Below are positions 1-7,405 of a DNA stretch of 33,529 bases, piece after piece. The DNA comes from a bacterium (GTDB lineage: Bacteria; Patescibacteriota; Minisyncoccia; UBA6257; 2-01-FULL-56-20): assembly GCA_021777495.1 (NCBI GenBank), contig JAJYDL010000006.1:1-33529 (forward strand). The letters run 5' to 3'. Numbering within the stretch: position 1 is the first letter of the stretch; the number at the start of each line of letters is the position of its first letter. The notes below the pieces were generated by a model, which saw only the letters and a program-made list of their open reading frames with translations, had not been told where the DNA came from and made no database searches. The translations under genes and the position numbers were made by a program.

Positions 1-2
1 CG

Positions 3-968
3 ATCATCACCGAGGCGGAATACGACCGCATCCAGCGGATGCTCGGCCGCGCGGGCAAGCCGCGGCCGCAGACGCACTATTTCGCTTTTACCGCGATGAT
101 CAACTGCGCCGAGTGCGGCGCGTATATCACGGCCGAGGAAAAGACAAAGCATCAGAAGAACGGCAACGTCCACCACTACACCTATTACCGCTGCACGAAG
201 CGGAAAGGTTTGCCGTGTTCGCAGATGCCGATCACGGAAAAGAACCTCGCGGATCAGATCGAGGAGAGATTGCGCGAGATCGACCTGCCTAAAGGGTTCA
301 AGGCGTGGGGCGTGCGCTGGCTCGAAAGGATGGACCAGCAGAACACCGGCTACACGGCCGAGGCCCTCGCGAACTACGAGAAGGCGCTCAAGCAATGCGA
401 CGAGAAGATCGACGCGCTGATCGATATGCGCGCGGCGCAGGAAATATCGCAGGATGAGTTTATGCGACGCCGGGCAGCGGCTACCGCCGAGAAGCACCGC
501 GTCGAGGGTTTAATCGCCAATATGGAAGATCGCAAAAAGAAATGGCTGATGAAAGCCGACGAGATTCTGGACTTCGCGACCGCGGCGCCCAAAAAATTCG
601 TCAAAGGCGACATTGAGACCCGAAAAAAGATGTTTCGCAAACTCGGTTCGAACCTCCTCTTGAATAACAAAATCCTAACGATTTCAATGGAAAAACCGTT
701 TGTGCCTCTGAAAATCATCGCCGCCGAAGTGAGGTCGATTCATAAGCGGTTAGAACCTGCGGAAACATCTGAAAAATCAGAGGATTATGAGCCATTGTAC
801 GCTCAAAATCCAGTAGTGTTGCGGGGGCAGGACTCGGACCTGCTTCGGAAGCTTATGGGGCTTCCCGGAAAACCTTTCCCAACCCTCCCGCGCCATAATG
901 GGTTCGGGGATATCATACCACCGGAAGACCCCAACCGCAATATGCGCCGGCCCCGCACTGCTCTATAA
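3..968 (+). CDS. Large serine recombinase, C-terminal part (5' end outside window)
   Basis: C-terminal portion of a large serine recombinase (site-specific integrase/resolvase family); the catalytic N-terminal domain lies before the window. The frame is already open at base 3 and reads a segment typical of the recombinase domain (ITEAEYDRIQ), so the ATG at 39 is internal. A zinc beta-ribbon follows (CAEC about 30 codons in, then a second Cys pair near YYRCTKRKGLPC), and then a long charged coiled-coil segment with regularly spaced Lys/Glu, as in this family. The last 40-50 codons (from about 820) are read across a tRNA-like sequence on the other strand and are probably not conserved recombinase sequence. 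The second half (about 470-800) is more AT-rich than the neighbouring genes, which fits mobile DNA. Family assignment is good; activity cannot be judged without the N-terminus. Confidence 0.8.
   Translation: MITEAEYDRIQRMLGRAGKPRPQTHYFAFTAMINCAECGAYITAEEKTKHQKNGNVHHYTYYRCTKRKGLPCSQMPITEKNLADQIEERLREIDLPKGFKAWGVRWLERMDQQNTGYTAEALANYEKALKQCDEKIDALIDMRAAQEISQDEFMRRRAAATAEKHRVEGLIANMEDRKKKWLMKADEILDFATAAPKKFVKGDIETRKKMFRKLGSNLLLNNKILTISMEKPFVPLKIIAAEVRSIHKRLEPAETSEKSEDYEPLYAQNPVVLRGQDSDLLRKLMGLPGKPFPTLPRHNGFGDIIPPEDPNRNMRRPRTAL
819..892 (-). other. Degenerate initiator-tRNA(CAT)-like sequence, possible attachment site
   Basis: On the minus strand 74 nt can be laid out as a tRNA. The acceptor ends CGCGGGA and CCCCGCA give a C1-A72 mismatch, the hallmark of bacterial initiator tRNA, plus one A-C mismatch. 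The anticodon stem GAAGC/GCTTC encloses CCCATAA (anticodon CAT). A perfect T stem GCAGG/CCTGC encloses TCCGAGT. Against function: position 33 is C not U, the T loop lacks the second T, and the D arm does not fold normally. No CCA is encoded. I read it as a decayed tRNA-fMet or tRNA-derived attachment site at the 3' end of the recombinase gene. Confidence 0.4.
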
Positions 969-969
969 T
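964..969 (+). promoter_or_regulatory. -10 box (TATAAT) of murD, leaderless-type
   Basis: TATAAT is followed after exactly 6 nt by the ATG at 976, so transcription should begin at or next to the start codon. There is no Shine-Dalgarno sequence. This supports 976, not the in-frame ATG at 898 that lies inside the tRNA-like region. Confidence 0.6.
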
Positions 970-975
970 AGTGGC

Positions 976-2436
976 ATGCACAGGGACGCGCCGCATTCCG
1001 CCAAGAAGATCGCGATACTCGGCTTCGACCGGGAAGGACGGTCCACCTACCAGCACCTCATGCACGCACCGGAGTTCGCCGGCGCGGAGATCTGGGTGCT
1101 CGACCGCAAAGAGGACATCGACGTGCCGAGCAGCACGCGCGCGAAGCTCGGCCCCGGATACCTCGACGGCCTCGAGGGGTTCGATATCGTCTTCCGCACC
1201 CCGGGGGCGAAATACCACATGCCGGAACTCCTCCGCGCGCGCGAGCACGGCACCGAGATCTCGAGCGCTACAAAGCTTTTCTTCGACCGCTGTCCGGGAA
1301 CGATCATCGGCGTGACGGGAACGAAGGGCAAGGGCACCACCTCGTCGCTCATCTACGAGATCCTGAAAGCCGCAGGAGAGAAGGCATTCCTCGCCGGGAA
1401 CATCGGCGTCCCCGCGCTCGACATCCTCCCCCATATGGATGCACGGTCGTGGGCGGTCCTCGAACTTTCGAGTTTTCAGCTGGTCGACCTCGAGAAAAGC
1501 CCGCACATCGGCGTGGCGCTTATGGTCACGTCGGAGCATCTCGATTGGCATGCCGATGTGGAGGAATACGCCGCCGCAAAATCGAACATCGTACGCTGGC
1601 AGAAGTCCCGCGACTTCGCGGTGCTCGCCGAGGACTATCCGCGGAGCCGGGCCTATGCGGACCTCACCGCAGGGATCGTGTTCACCTTCTCGCGCCATCA
1701 TGCCGTGGCGCGCGGGGCGTGGGTGGACAACGGCGCGTTCTGGTATTCCGCGGGCGCACCGGGACACGATTCCGGACCCCGCGGCACGGCCTCGACGCCC
1801 ATGATCGGCCCCAAAGAAAAGATATGCCCCGTCTCCGCACTCCGCATTCCCGGCGAGCATAACTGGGAGAACGCCTGCGCGGCGATCGCCGCGGGGAGGC
1901 TCGCGGGCGTATCGGCCGCGGACATCGCTTCCGCGATCGCGAACTTCCGCGGCCTCGCGCACCGGCTCGAATTCATCGCGGAAGCGGACGGGGTCCGGTA
2001 CTACGACGATTCGTATTCCACGACCCCCGACGCATCGCTCGTGGCCCTCGAAGCATTTGCCGCGCCGAAGGTCATGATCCTCGGCGGTTCGCCCAAAGGA
2101 AGCGACTTTGCGGCGCTCGGCGCCGCAGTGGCCCGTTCGACGAGCATCCGCGCGGTGATCGGCATCGGCGCCGAATGGCCCCGCATCAAGGAACAGATCG
2201 CGGCGCATGAAGATCCCCGGCATCCCGTCGCATGCATCGAAGGATGCGCGTCGATGGAAGAGATCGTCCGTGCGGCGCACGATGCGGCGAAGCCCGGCGA
2301 CGCCGTCATCCTCTCCCCCGGCTGCGCATCGTTTGGTATGTTCAAGAACTATACCGACCGCGGCAACCAGTTCGGCGCGGAAGTGCGGCGCCTCGCGGAA
2401 CGCGGCGGAGAAGCTCCGCGAACGATTGAAAAATAG
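976..2436 (+). CDS. murD: UDP-N-acetylmuramoylalanine--D-glutamate ligase
   Basis: Mur ligase that adds D-glutamate to UDP-MurNAc-L-Ala in cytoplasmic peptidoglycan precursor synthesis. The 486-residue product has a Rossmann-like N-terminal domain (KIAILGFDREGRST), the ATP-binding P-loop GVTGTKGKGTTSS near residue 115, the central-domain segments LELSSFQL and HLDWH, and a C-terminal domain with DDSYSTTPDAS and LSPGCASFGMF, all typical of MurD. Length is a little above the usual 440-460 because of a Gly/Pro-rich insertion around residues 255-280. The start at 976 is set by the leaderless promoter. It stands apart from any division/cell-wall cluster and is followed after 24 bp by gatC, which has its own -10 box. 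Confidence 0.93.
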   Translation: MHRDAPHSAKKIAILGFDREGRSTYQHLMHAPEFAGAEIWVLDRKEDIDVPSSTRAKLGPGYLDGLEGFDIVFRTPGAKYHMPELLRAREHGTEISSATKLFFDRCPGTIIGVTGTKGKGTTSSLIYEILKAAGEKAFLAGNIGVPALDILPHMDARSWAVLELSSFQLVDLEKSPHIGVALMVTSEHLDWHADVEEYAAAKSNIVRWQKSRDFAVLAEDYPRSRAYADLTAGIVFTFSRHHAVARGAWVDNGAFWYSAGAPGHDSGPRGTASTPMIGPKEKICPVSALRIPGEHNWENACAAIAAGRLAGVSAADIASAIANFRGLAHRLEFIAEADGVRYYDDSYSTTPDASLVALEAFAAPKVMILGGSPKGSDFAALGAAVARSTSIRAVIGIGAEWPRIKEQIAAHEDPRHPVACIEGCASMEEIVRAAHDAAKPGDAVILSPGCASFGMFKNYTDRGNQFGAEVRRLAERGGEAPRTIEK

Positions 2437-2448
2437 CGTCCGCGCGGG

Positions 2449-2454
2449 TAGAAT
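2449..2454 (+). promoter_or_regulatory. -10 box (TAGAAT) of gatC, leaderless-type
   Basis: TAGAAT ends 6 nt before the gatC ATG, the same spacing as at murD, dus and mscL. It starts 13 nt past the murD stop codon. Confidence 0.5.
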
Positions 2455-2460
2455 GGGGTC

Positions 2461-2751
2461 ATGGCATCCATAGACAAAGAGGCGCTCGCGCGCCTCGCAA
2501 AACTTTCGCGCATCGAATACGACCCCTCCGAAGAGGCAAAGCTCATCGCCGATCTCGGCGCCATCCTCGATCACTTCAAGGAGCTTCAGGGCGTCGACAC
2601 CTCCGATGTTCCCCCTATGACCGGCGGCACCGACCTGCGCGGCGTGCTCCGCGCGGACGATGCGCGGGAAAGCACGAACCGCGGCGCAGGGACAGAAGCA
2701 TTCCCCAAATCCAAAGACGGCTTCCTCGAAGTGCCCGCCGTATTCGAATAA
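2461..2751 (+). CDS. gatC: Asp/Glu-tRNA amidotransferase subunit C
   Basis: Small subunit of the GatCAB amidotransferase, which converts Glu-tRNA(Gln) or Asp-tRNA(Asn) to the amide form. The 96-residue protein begins with the family's helical segment (LARLAKLSRIEYDPSEE...), continues with ILDHFKELQGVDT and a PPM segment, and ends in the extended C-terminal tail that wraps around GatA. Length is normal for GatC. It is immediately followed by gatA (one base between stop and start), so the two are co-transcribed and probably translationally coupled. gatB is not in the window. Confidence 0.92.
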   Translation: MASIDKEALARLAKLSRIEYDPSEEAKLIADLGAILDHFKELQGVDTSDVPPMTGGTDLRGVLRADDARESTNRGAGTEAFPKSKDGFLEVPAVFE

Positions 2752-2752
2752 T

Positions 2753-4237
2753 ATGGACAATCTCACCATCACCTCGTTCCACAAGGGACTCGTCGCCAGG
2801 GAGTTCTCCGCACGGGAGGCGGCGGAATCCTATTTCAAAAAGATCGCCGCGGGAAATCCTTCGCTCAACGCCTACCTGTCGACCGCGGAAGCGTCGGCGC
2901 TCGAGGCGGCGGCAGATGCGGATGCGCGGGTCGCCGACGCCCGTGCGCGCGGCGCGGAGGACGCGATTCCCGCGCTCATGGGCGTTCCTCTCGCCATAAA
3001 GGACAACATCCTCATCAAAGGGCTTCCCGCAACCGCCGCGTCGAATATCCTCGCGGGCTATACCGCAAGCTACGATGCGGGCGTGACCGCAAAGCTGAAG
3101 GCCGCGCACGCCGTCTTCCTCGGCAAGACGAATATGGACGAGTTTGCAATGGGGTCGTCAACGGAGACCTCGGCGTTCGGTATCGCGCATAACCCCCACG
3201 ACACCGACCGCGTCCCCGGAGGATCGAGCGGCGGATCGGCGGCGGCCGTCGCGGCCGACCTTGCCGTCGCGGCGCTCGGTTCGGATACGGGCGGGTCCAT
3301 CCGCCAGCCCGCAAGCCTTTGCGGGATCGTGGGATTCAAGCCCACTTACGGCGCGGTCTCGCGCGCGGGGCTCATCGCCATGGCATCCTCGCTCGACCAG
3401 ATCGGCCCCCTCACGAAGACCGTCGAGGATGCCGCGCTCCTCTATGAGGCCATTGCGGGCGCGGACCCTCTCGATGCCACCTCCACGGACGAAGGCGCTC
3501 TTGCCGCACGCGGCATCGCGTCGCTTCCTCCGCTCGCCGAGGTAACGCGCCTCACGATCGGCCTTCCCAAGGAATACTTCGTGGACGGCCTCGATAAGGA
3601 CGTGGCTGCCCGCGTGGAAGGCGCGATCGCGAAGCTCAAAAAGATGGGCTTCGCATTCAAGGAGATCTCGCTCCCCCACACCCGCTACGCGCTCTCCTGC
3701 TACTATATCGTGATGCCCGCGGAAGTAAGCTCGAACCTCGCCCGTTTCGACGGCATCCGCTATGCGCGCATGCCGAAGGTCGCGGAGGCGGTCGCCGTGC
3801 GCGAAGCATCGCTCATGGACATATACCTGAAGCAGCGCGGCCTCGGCCTCGGTACGGAGGCGAAGCGGCGCGTCCTTCTCGGCACGTTCGTCCTTTCCTC
3901 CGGCTACTACGACGCATACTACGAAAAGGCCCAGCGCGTGCGCACGCTCATCACGAACGATTTCGCGGCGGCATTCGAGGGCGTGGACGCGATCCTCACG
4001 CCGGTCGCGCCTTCGCCCGCCTTCAAGATCGGCGAGAAGGCGAACGATCCCCTTTCGATGTATCTCGAGGACATCTTCACCATTCCGGTGAACCTCGCCG
4101 GACTTCCCGGACTCTCCCTTCCCACCGAGCCCTATCCCCTCGGCGGCGGCACGCTTCCCGTGGGATTCCAGCTCATCGGAAAGAAATGGCATGAGGCGGA
4201 CATCCTGAACATCGGCCGCCATTACGAACGGAACTGA
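2753..4237 (+). CDS. gatA: Asp/Glu-tRNA amidotransferase subunit A (amidase)
   Basis: Amidase subunit of GatCAB, releasing ammonia from glutamine for tRNA-dependent amidation. The 494-residue product shows the amidase-signature Ser-cisSer-Lys triad: the lysine in AIKDNI (residue 83), the glycine/serine-rich signature GGSSGGSAAAV, and the catalytic serine in GSDTGGSIRQPAS. Downstream segments (GFKPTYGAVSR, LDQIGPLTK) match GatA closely. The start at 2753 is one base after the gatC stop. An in-frame ATG at 2660 would overlap gatC heavily and add non-homologous sequence. A strong hairpin terminator follows the stop after 16 bp, closing the gatCA unit. Confidence 0.95.
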   Translation: MDNLTITSFHKGLVAREFSAREAAESYFKKIAAGNPSLNAYLSTAEASALEAAADADARVADARARGAEDAIPALMGVPLAIKDNILIKGLPATAASNILAGYTASYDAGVTAKLKAAHAVFLGKTNMDEFAMGSSTETSAFGIAHNPHDTDRVPGGSSGGSAAAVAADLAVAALGSDTGGSIRQPASLCGIVGFKPTYGAVSRAGLIAMASSLDQIGPLTKTVEDAALLYEAIAGADPLDATSTDEGALAARGIASLPPLAEVTRLTIGLPKEYFVDGLDKDVAARVEGAIAKLKKMGFAFKEISLPHTRYALSCYYIVMPAEVSSNLARFDGIRYARMPKVAEAVAVREASLMDIYLKQRGLGLGTEAKRRVLLGTFVLSSGYYDAYYEKAQRVRTLITNDFAAAFEGVDAILTPVAPSPAFKIGEKANDPLSMYLEDIFTIPVNLAGLPGLSLPTEPYPLGGGTLPVGFQLIGKKWHEADILNIGRHYERN

Positions 4238-4253
4238 TCGCGCATCCGAAAAC

Positions 4254-4293
4254 AAAATCCGCACCGCCGTTTGGGCCGTGCGGATTTTTTTAT
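4254..4293. terminator. Bidirectional intrinsic terminator between gatA and the convergent gene
   Basis: An 11-bp stem (4254-4264 with 4278-4288, core ATCCGCAC/GTGCGGAT) is followed on the plus strand by a T-run. On the minus strand it is followed by ATTTTGTTTT, so it can stop gatA and the convergent gene ending at 4315. Confidence 0.85.
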
Positions 4294-4314
4294 TGCCTTA
4301 CCCGCCGTTCGGGA

Positions 4315-5364
4315 TCACTTTCCGGTCGTCGTAGCCGTAGCGGGCGACGTGGTCGCCGCGGCGGATCCCGCCGCCGTTCCTCCCTTTGCCGCCGGCGAGG
4401 ATGTCGCCGTACTCGTCGCCGCTGCCGGTGCGGGCGGCGGCACGACCGGCGTCCCGTTCACCGAGACGAGCGTCATGCTGTCCGATCCGGGAACGTATTC
4501 CCCCGAGAACTGCGCAGGTACCGAACTCGTCGCGGTGAGCGGACCAAGGAGCGCCACGACGCGCGGGTCCTTCGAATTGGCCACCATGATCTTCGCGCCA
4601 TGCAATGCGGTGATCGCGTAGAGATATTTGCCTCCCCCCGTCACGGTGCCGGAAAGCGAGCTCACGGACGTCGTTGCCGGCGTCATCCCGGGGATGGCCG
4701 CATAGAAGGAAAGTTCGAGCATGAGCTCCGCATTGTCCGCCGTCGTCGAGGACATCTGCGCCTGGAGCGCGGAAGTTGATGCGTTGAACTGGGTCTGGAG
4801 CGCCGCGACCTGCGAAGACACCCCGCTCGACTGTCCGTTGAGCGACGAAAGCTGCGAGGCGAGCCCCTGATTTTCGAAATAGAGGAAGATCGCCGCCGCC
4901 GCGAACGCGAGCATGAGCACGCCGAGCACCGATTCGGTGACGAGCGCGCGCGATTTCTTCGCCGTTCCCATCATCATGCCCGTGGAAGGCGATGCGGCCG
5001 CCGCGGTCCCCGCGGGCTTCGCTCCCGAGGCGATCTTCGCCATCACCGCATCCGTCTTTGCCGCGGACGTGCCTCCCGCCGCCGCCGCAACCGCCGCGGG
5101 CTTGTCCGCGGGATTCGCGGAGAAACTGACCGGCCTCTGGCCTGCCGATGAGGACACGAGGTCGCTCACCCGTATCACCTGGGGCTGCGCCGGCTTTTGC
5201 GCGGCCTGCGTGCCGGCGGGCGCGGCTCCCTGCACTTTCTTCATCGTGTCATCAACGTCGGCAGCCTGCCACCCCGCGCCGAGAAGCGCGGTCCTTATGG
5301 CGTCGGCGGAAACACCGGCCTTGAGCTGGGACGTTATGTAATCGACGAGCTGATCCTGTACCAT
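4315..5364 (-). CDS. Single-pass membrane protein with N-terminal helical domain and coiled coil (uncharacterised)
   Basis: 349 residues. An N-terminal domain of about 45 residues (QDQLVDYITSQLKAGVSADA...LLGAGW) looks like a small UBA-like helical module often seen at the N-terminus of CPR membrane proteins. A long Ala/Pro-rich linker follows, then one transmembrane helix around residues 155-175 (VLGVLMLAFAAAAIFLYF), then a heptad-patterned coiled coil of roughly 45 residues (LASQLSSLNGQ...). Next is a small beta-rich domain and an Ala/Thr/Ser/Pro-rich tail of low complexity. The layout suggests a cytoplasmic N-terminus and an extracytoplasmic coiled coil plus C-terminal domain. No enzymatic motif is visible, so the function is unknown. 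It converges on gatA and shares its terminator. Confidence 0.75.
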   Translation of the reverse strand: MVQDQLVDYITSQLKAGVSADAIRTALLGAGWQAADVDDTMKKVQGAAPAGTQAAQKPAQPQVIRVSDLVSSSAGQRPVSFSANPADKPAAVAAAAGGTSAAKTDAVMAKIASGAKPAGTAAAASPSTGMMMGTAKKSRALVTESVLGVLMLAFAAAAIFLYFENQGLASQLSSLNGQSSGVSSQVAALQTQFNASTSALQAQMSSTTADNAELMLELSFYAAIPGMTPATTSVSSLSGTVTGGGKYLYAITALHGAKIMVANSKDPRVVALLGPLTATSSVPAQFSGEYVPGSDSMTLVSVNGTPVVPPPAPAAATSTATSSPAAKGGTAAGSAAATTSPATATTTGK

Positions 5365-5543
5365 ATCGCTGTTGGATTAAATTATTAAATTGCTTTCCGA
5401 TGCTGTGTTCGACGCTTTAGTGGTTTTTTTATGGACGGCGAAAACGGGAAGGCCCGCCGTTCCCCTTTCCTATATTGTACATCATCGCGACCGATGCCCA
5501 TGTGGACATCTCCAAATATAGGGTTTTCCCGCAAGGATTGTGC

Positions 5544-5549
5544 TATAAT
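5544..5549 (+). promoter_or_regulatory. Extended -10 box (TGC-TATAAT) of dus
   Basis: TATAAT preceded by TG one base upstream, then 6 nt to the ATG at 5556. This supports a leaderless start there and not the in-frame ATG at 5475. The rest of the 5365-5543 gap has an AT-rich stretch in front of the minus-strand gene and no other gene. Confidence 0.6.
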
Positions 5550-5555
5550 GCCGCG

Positions 5556-6575
5556 ATGAAAGACTTCTGGGGAAAACTTGCGCGGCCGTTCTTCGTGCTC
5601 GCGCCCATGGCGAACGTCACGGACGCCGCGTTCCGGCACATGTTCGCATCCTACGGCCCCGCCGGGCGCGAAGGGTTTCCGGAACGCCCCGGAAAACCCG
5701 ATGTCCTCTATACGGAATTCGTTTCCGTGGAAGGCCTTCTTTCCCGCGGCGGAGAAAAACTCCTCCCCGACCTCTGGTTCGGCGAAGATGAACATCCCAT
5801 CGTCGCCCAGATCTTCGGCGCGCGTCCCGAACATTTCGCGCGCGCCGCGGAGATGATTGCGGCGCTCGGCTTCGACGGCATCGATATCAACATGGGATGC
5901 CCCGACCGCGCCATCGAACGGCAGGGTGCCGGCGCGGCGCTCATCAAAAATCCCGAACTCGCGCGGAAGATCATCCGCGCCGCGAAAGAGGGCGCGGGCG
6001 GTCTCCCCGTATCCGTAAAGACGCGTCTCGGCTGGGCTTCCACGGACGAGTTCGCCGCATGGGGCGCGGCGATCCTCGAGGAACATCCCGCCGCGCTCAC
6101 GGTCCACCTCCGCACCCGCAAGGAAATGTCCAAAGTGCCGGCGCACTGGGATCTTGCGCCCATGACCGCCGCGCTCCGCGACCGCCTTTCCCCCGAAACC
6201 CTCATCATCGGAAACGGCGATATCGCCTCGCTCGAGGAAGCGCGGGAAAACGCCGAATCAGGCGGCCTCGACGGGGTCATGATCGGCCGCGGCGCCTTCG
6301 GCGCGCCCTGGTTTTTCACCGGACGCACACCGGAGCTCCCCGAACGCCTTGCACGGATGGCGGAGCATACGGAGCTCTTCGAAAAGACCTACAAGAGCGA
6401 CCGCGCCAAAAAGGACGGCAAGATCAAGAACTTCGATGTGATGAAGAAGCATTACAAGGCTTATGCCTCCGGCTTCGACGGGGCCAAGGAACTCCGCATC
6501 GCGCTCATGGGCGCGCGCGACGCCGCCGAGGTGCGCGCGATCGTCGCGCGGTTCGAGGGACGCGAGGAACGATGA
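5556..6575 (+). CDS. dus: tRNA-dihydrouridine synthase (Dus family)
   Basis: FMN-dependent reductase that converts uridine to dihydrouridine in tRNA D-loops, in the cytoplasm. The 339-residue product has the Dus hallmarks in order: the N-terminal FMN-binding LAPMANVTDAAFR, the catalytic-cysteine segment INMGCPDR near residue 115, the KTRLGW strand, the HLRTRKEMSK histidine region, and the phosphate-binding GNGDI and GVMIGRGAFGAPW loops. A C-terminal helical domain follows. Closest in style to DusB, but subfamily specificity cannot be settled by eye. Start chosen from the leaderless promoter. 121 bp separate it from the response-regulator gene downstream. Confidence 0.93.
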   Translation: MKDFWGKLARPFFVLAPMANVTDAAFRHMFASYGPAGREGFPERPGKPDVLYTEFVSVEGLLSRGGEKLLPDLWFGEDEHPIVAQIFGARPEHFARAAEMIAALGFDGIDINMGCPDRAIERQGAGAALIKNPELARKIIRAAKEGAGGLPVSVKTRLGWASTDEFAAWGAAILEEHPAALTVHLRTRKEMSKVPAHWDLAPMTAALRDRLSPETLIIGNGDIASLEEARENAESGGLDGVMIGRGAFGAPWFFTGRTPELPERLARMAEHTELFEKTYKSDRAKKDGKIKNFDVMKKHYKAYASGFDGAKELRIALMGARDAAEVRAIVARFEGREER

Positions 6576-6677
6576 ATTCCGGAGGCGGACATTCCGCGCG
6601 CGATGCCTTCGCGAATCCACTGCCATGCCGCGATTAAGAAAACCTTAAGAGCGGATAGCGTTCCCGGGAGCATGGGA

Positions 6678-6683
6678 TATACT
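6678..6683 (+). promoter_or_regulatory. -10 box (TATACT) of the two-component operon
   Basis: TATACT lies 13 nt before the ATG at 6697, giving a very short leader of about 6 nt. Confidence 0.45.
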
Positions 6684-6696
6684 TAAAGAAACTCCC

Positions 6697-7368
6697 ATGA
6701 GAATCCTGGTCGTTGAAGACCATGAGGAAACCGCGTCATCCCTCAAGCGGAAGCTCGAGGCGGAATACTATGCGGTCGACATCGAACGCGACGGCGACCG
6801 CGCATCCTATCGTGCGCGCACCAACGAGTACGACCTCATCCTCCTCGACAACATGCTCCCCGGAAAGAACGGGGACCAGATATGCAAGGAACTCCGCGCC
6901 GGTAAAATGGCCGCACCGATCCTTATTCTCAGCGGACAGACCGATATCGAGCGGAAAATAAGCCTTCTCGACTGCGGTGCAGACGATTACCTTACGAAGC
7001 CGTTCTCCTACCGCGAACTCGCCGCGCGCATCAAGGCCCTTTTGCGGCGGCCGAACCCCATCGAGGCGCCGCTCCTTGCGATCGGCGACCTTACGCTCGA
7101 CCGCGGATCTTTTACCGTTCGTCGCGCCGGAAAGGACGTCAAACTCACACCCAAGGAATTTTCCATACTCGAATACTTCATGAAGAACCCCGGCAAGACG
7201 CTCACGCGCGGCATGATCCTCGATCACGTGTGGAACGACAGCGCCGATCCCCTTTCGAACAGCATCGAGACCCATATTGCGAACCTCCGCAGAAAGATAG
7301 ACCGCGGGAGAGCGCAGGGCATGATCCGGACGGTGCCGTGCCGCGGATATATCTTCGGCACCCAGTAA
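6697..7368 (+). CDS. OmpR/PhoB-type response regulator
   Basis: 223-residue DNA-binding response regulator. The receiver domain (residues 1-115) has the acidic pocket E7-D8, the phospho-accepting D51 in LILLDNMLPG (Asn where most family members have Leu), S79 in LILSGQ and K101 in YLTKPF. The winged-helix trans_reg_C domain (about 128-222) contains LTPKEFSILEYFMKNPGK and IETHIANLRRKID. It is followed after 37 bp by a histidine kinase, so the two form one operon and presumably a signalling pair. Targets are unknown. Confidence 0.93.
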   Translation: MRILVVEDHEETASSLKRKLEAEYYAVDIERDGDRASYRARTNEYDLILLDNMLPGKNGDQICKELRAGKMAAPILILSGQTDIERKISLLDCGADDYLTKPFSYRELAARIKALLRRPNPIEAPLLAIGDLTLDRGSFTVRRAGKDVKLTPKEFSILEYFMKNPGKTLTRGMILDHVWNDSADPLSNSIETHIANLRRKIDRGRAQGMIRTVPCRGYIFGTQ

Positions 7369-7405
7369 CATCTCCGCACCCCCGCGAATCCAGGACCCGC
7401 GTTTC

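Noticed and set aside
821-895. A plus-strand tRNA with acceptor GCGGGGG and an encoded CCA
   Set aside because: The ends can pair but no T arm or anticodon arm forms; the minus-strand reading is far better.
913-2784. Very long open frame antisense to murD and gatC (and similar ones antisense to gatA, gyrB, the M13 peptidase, the 18.5-20.3 kb gene and the cytochrome b gene)
   Set aside because: Arg/Gly/His-rich products without family motifs, lying opposite genes with clear homology; expected from GC-rich codon bias.
5415-5460. GC-rich hairpin with an adjacent T-run upstream of dus
   Set aside because: The T-run precedes the stem on the plus strand and gives an A-run on the minus strand, so it is not an intrinsic terminator in either direction.
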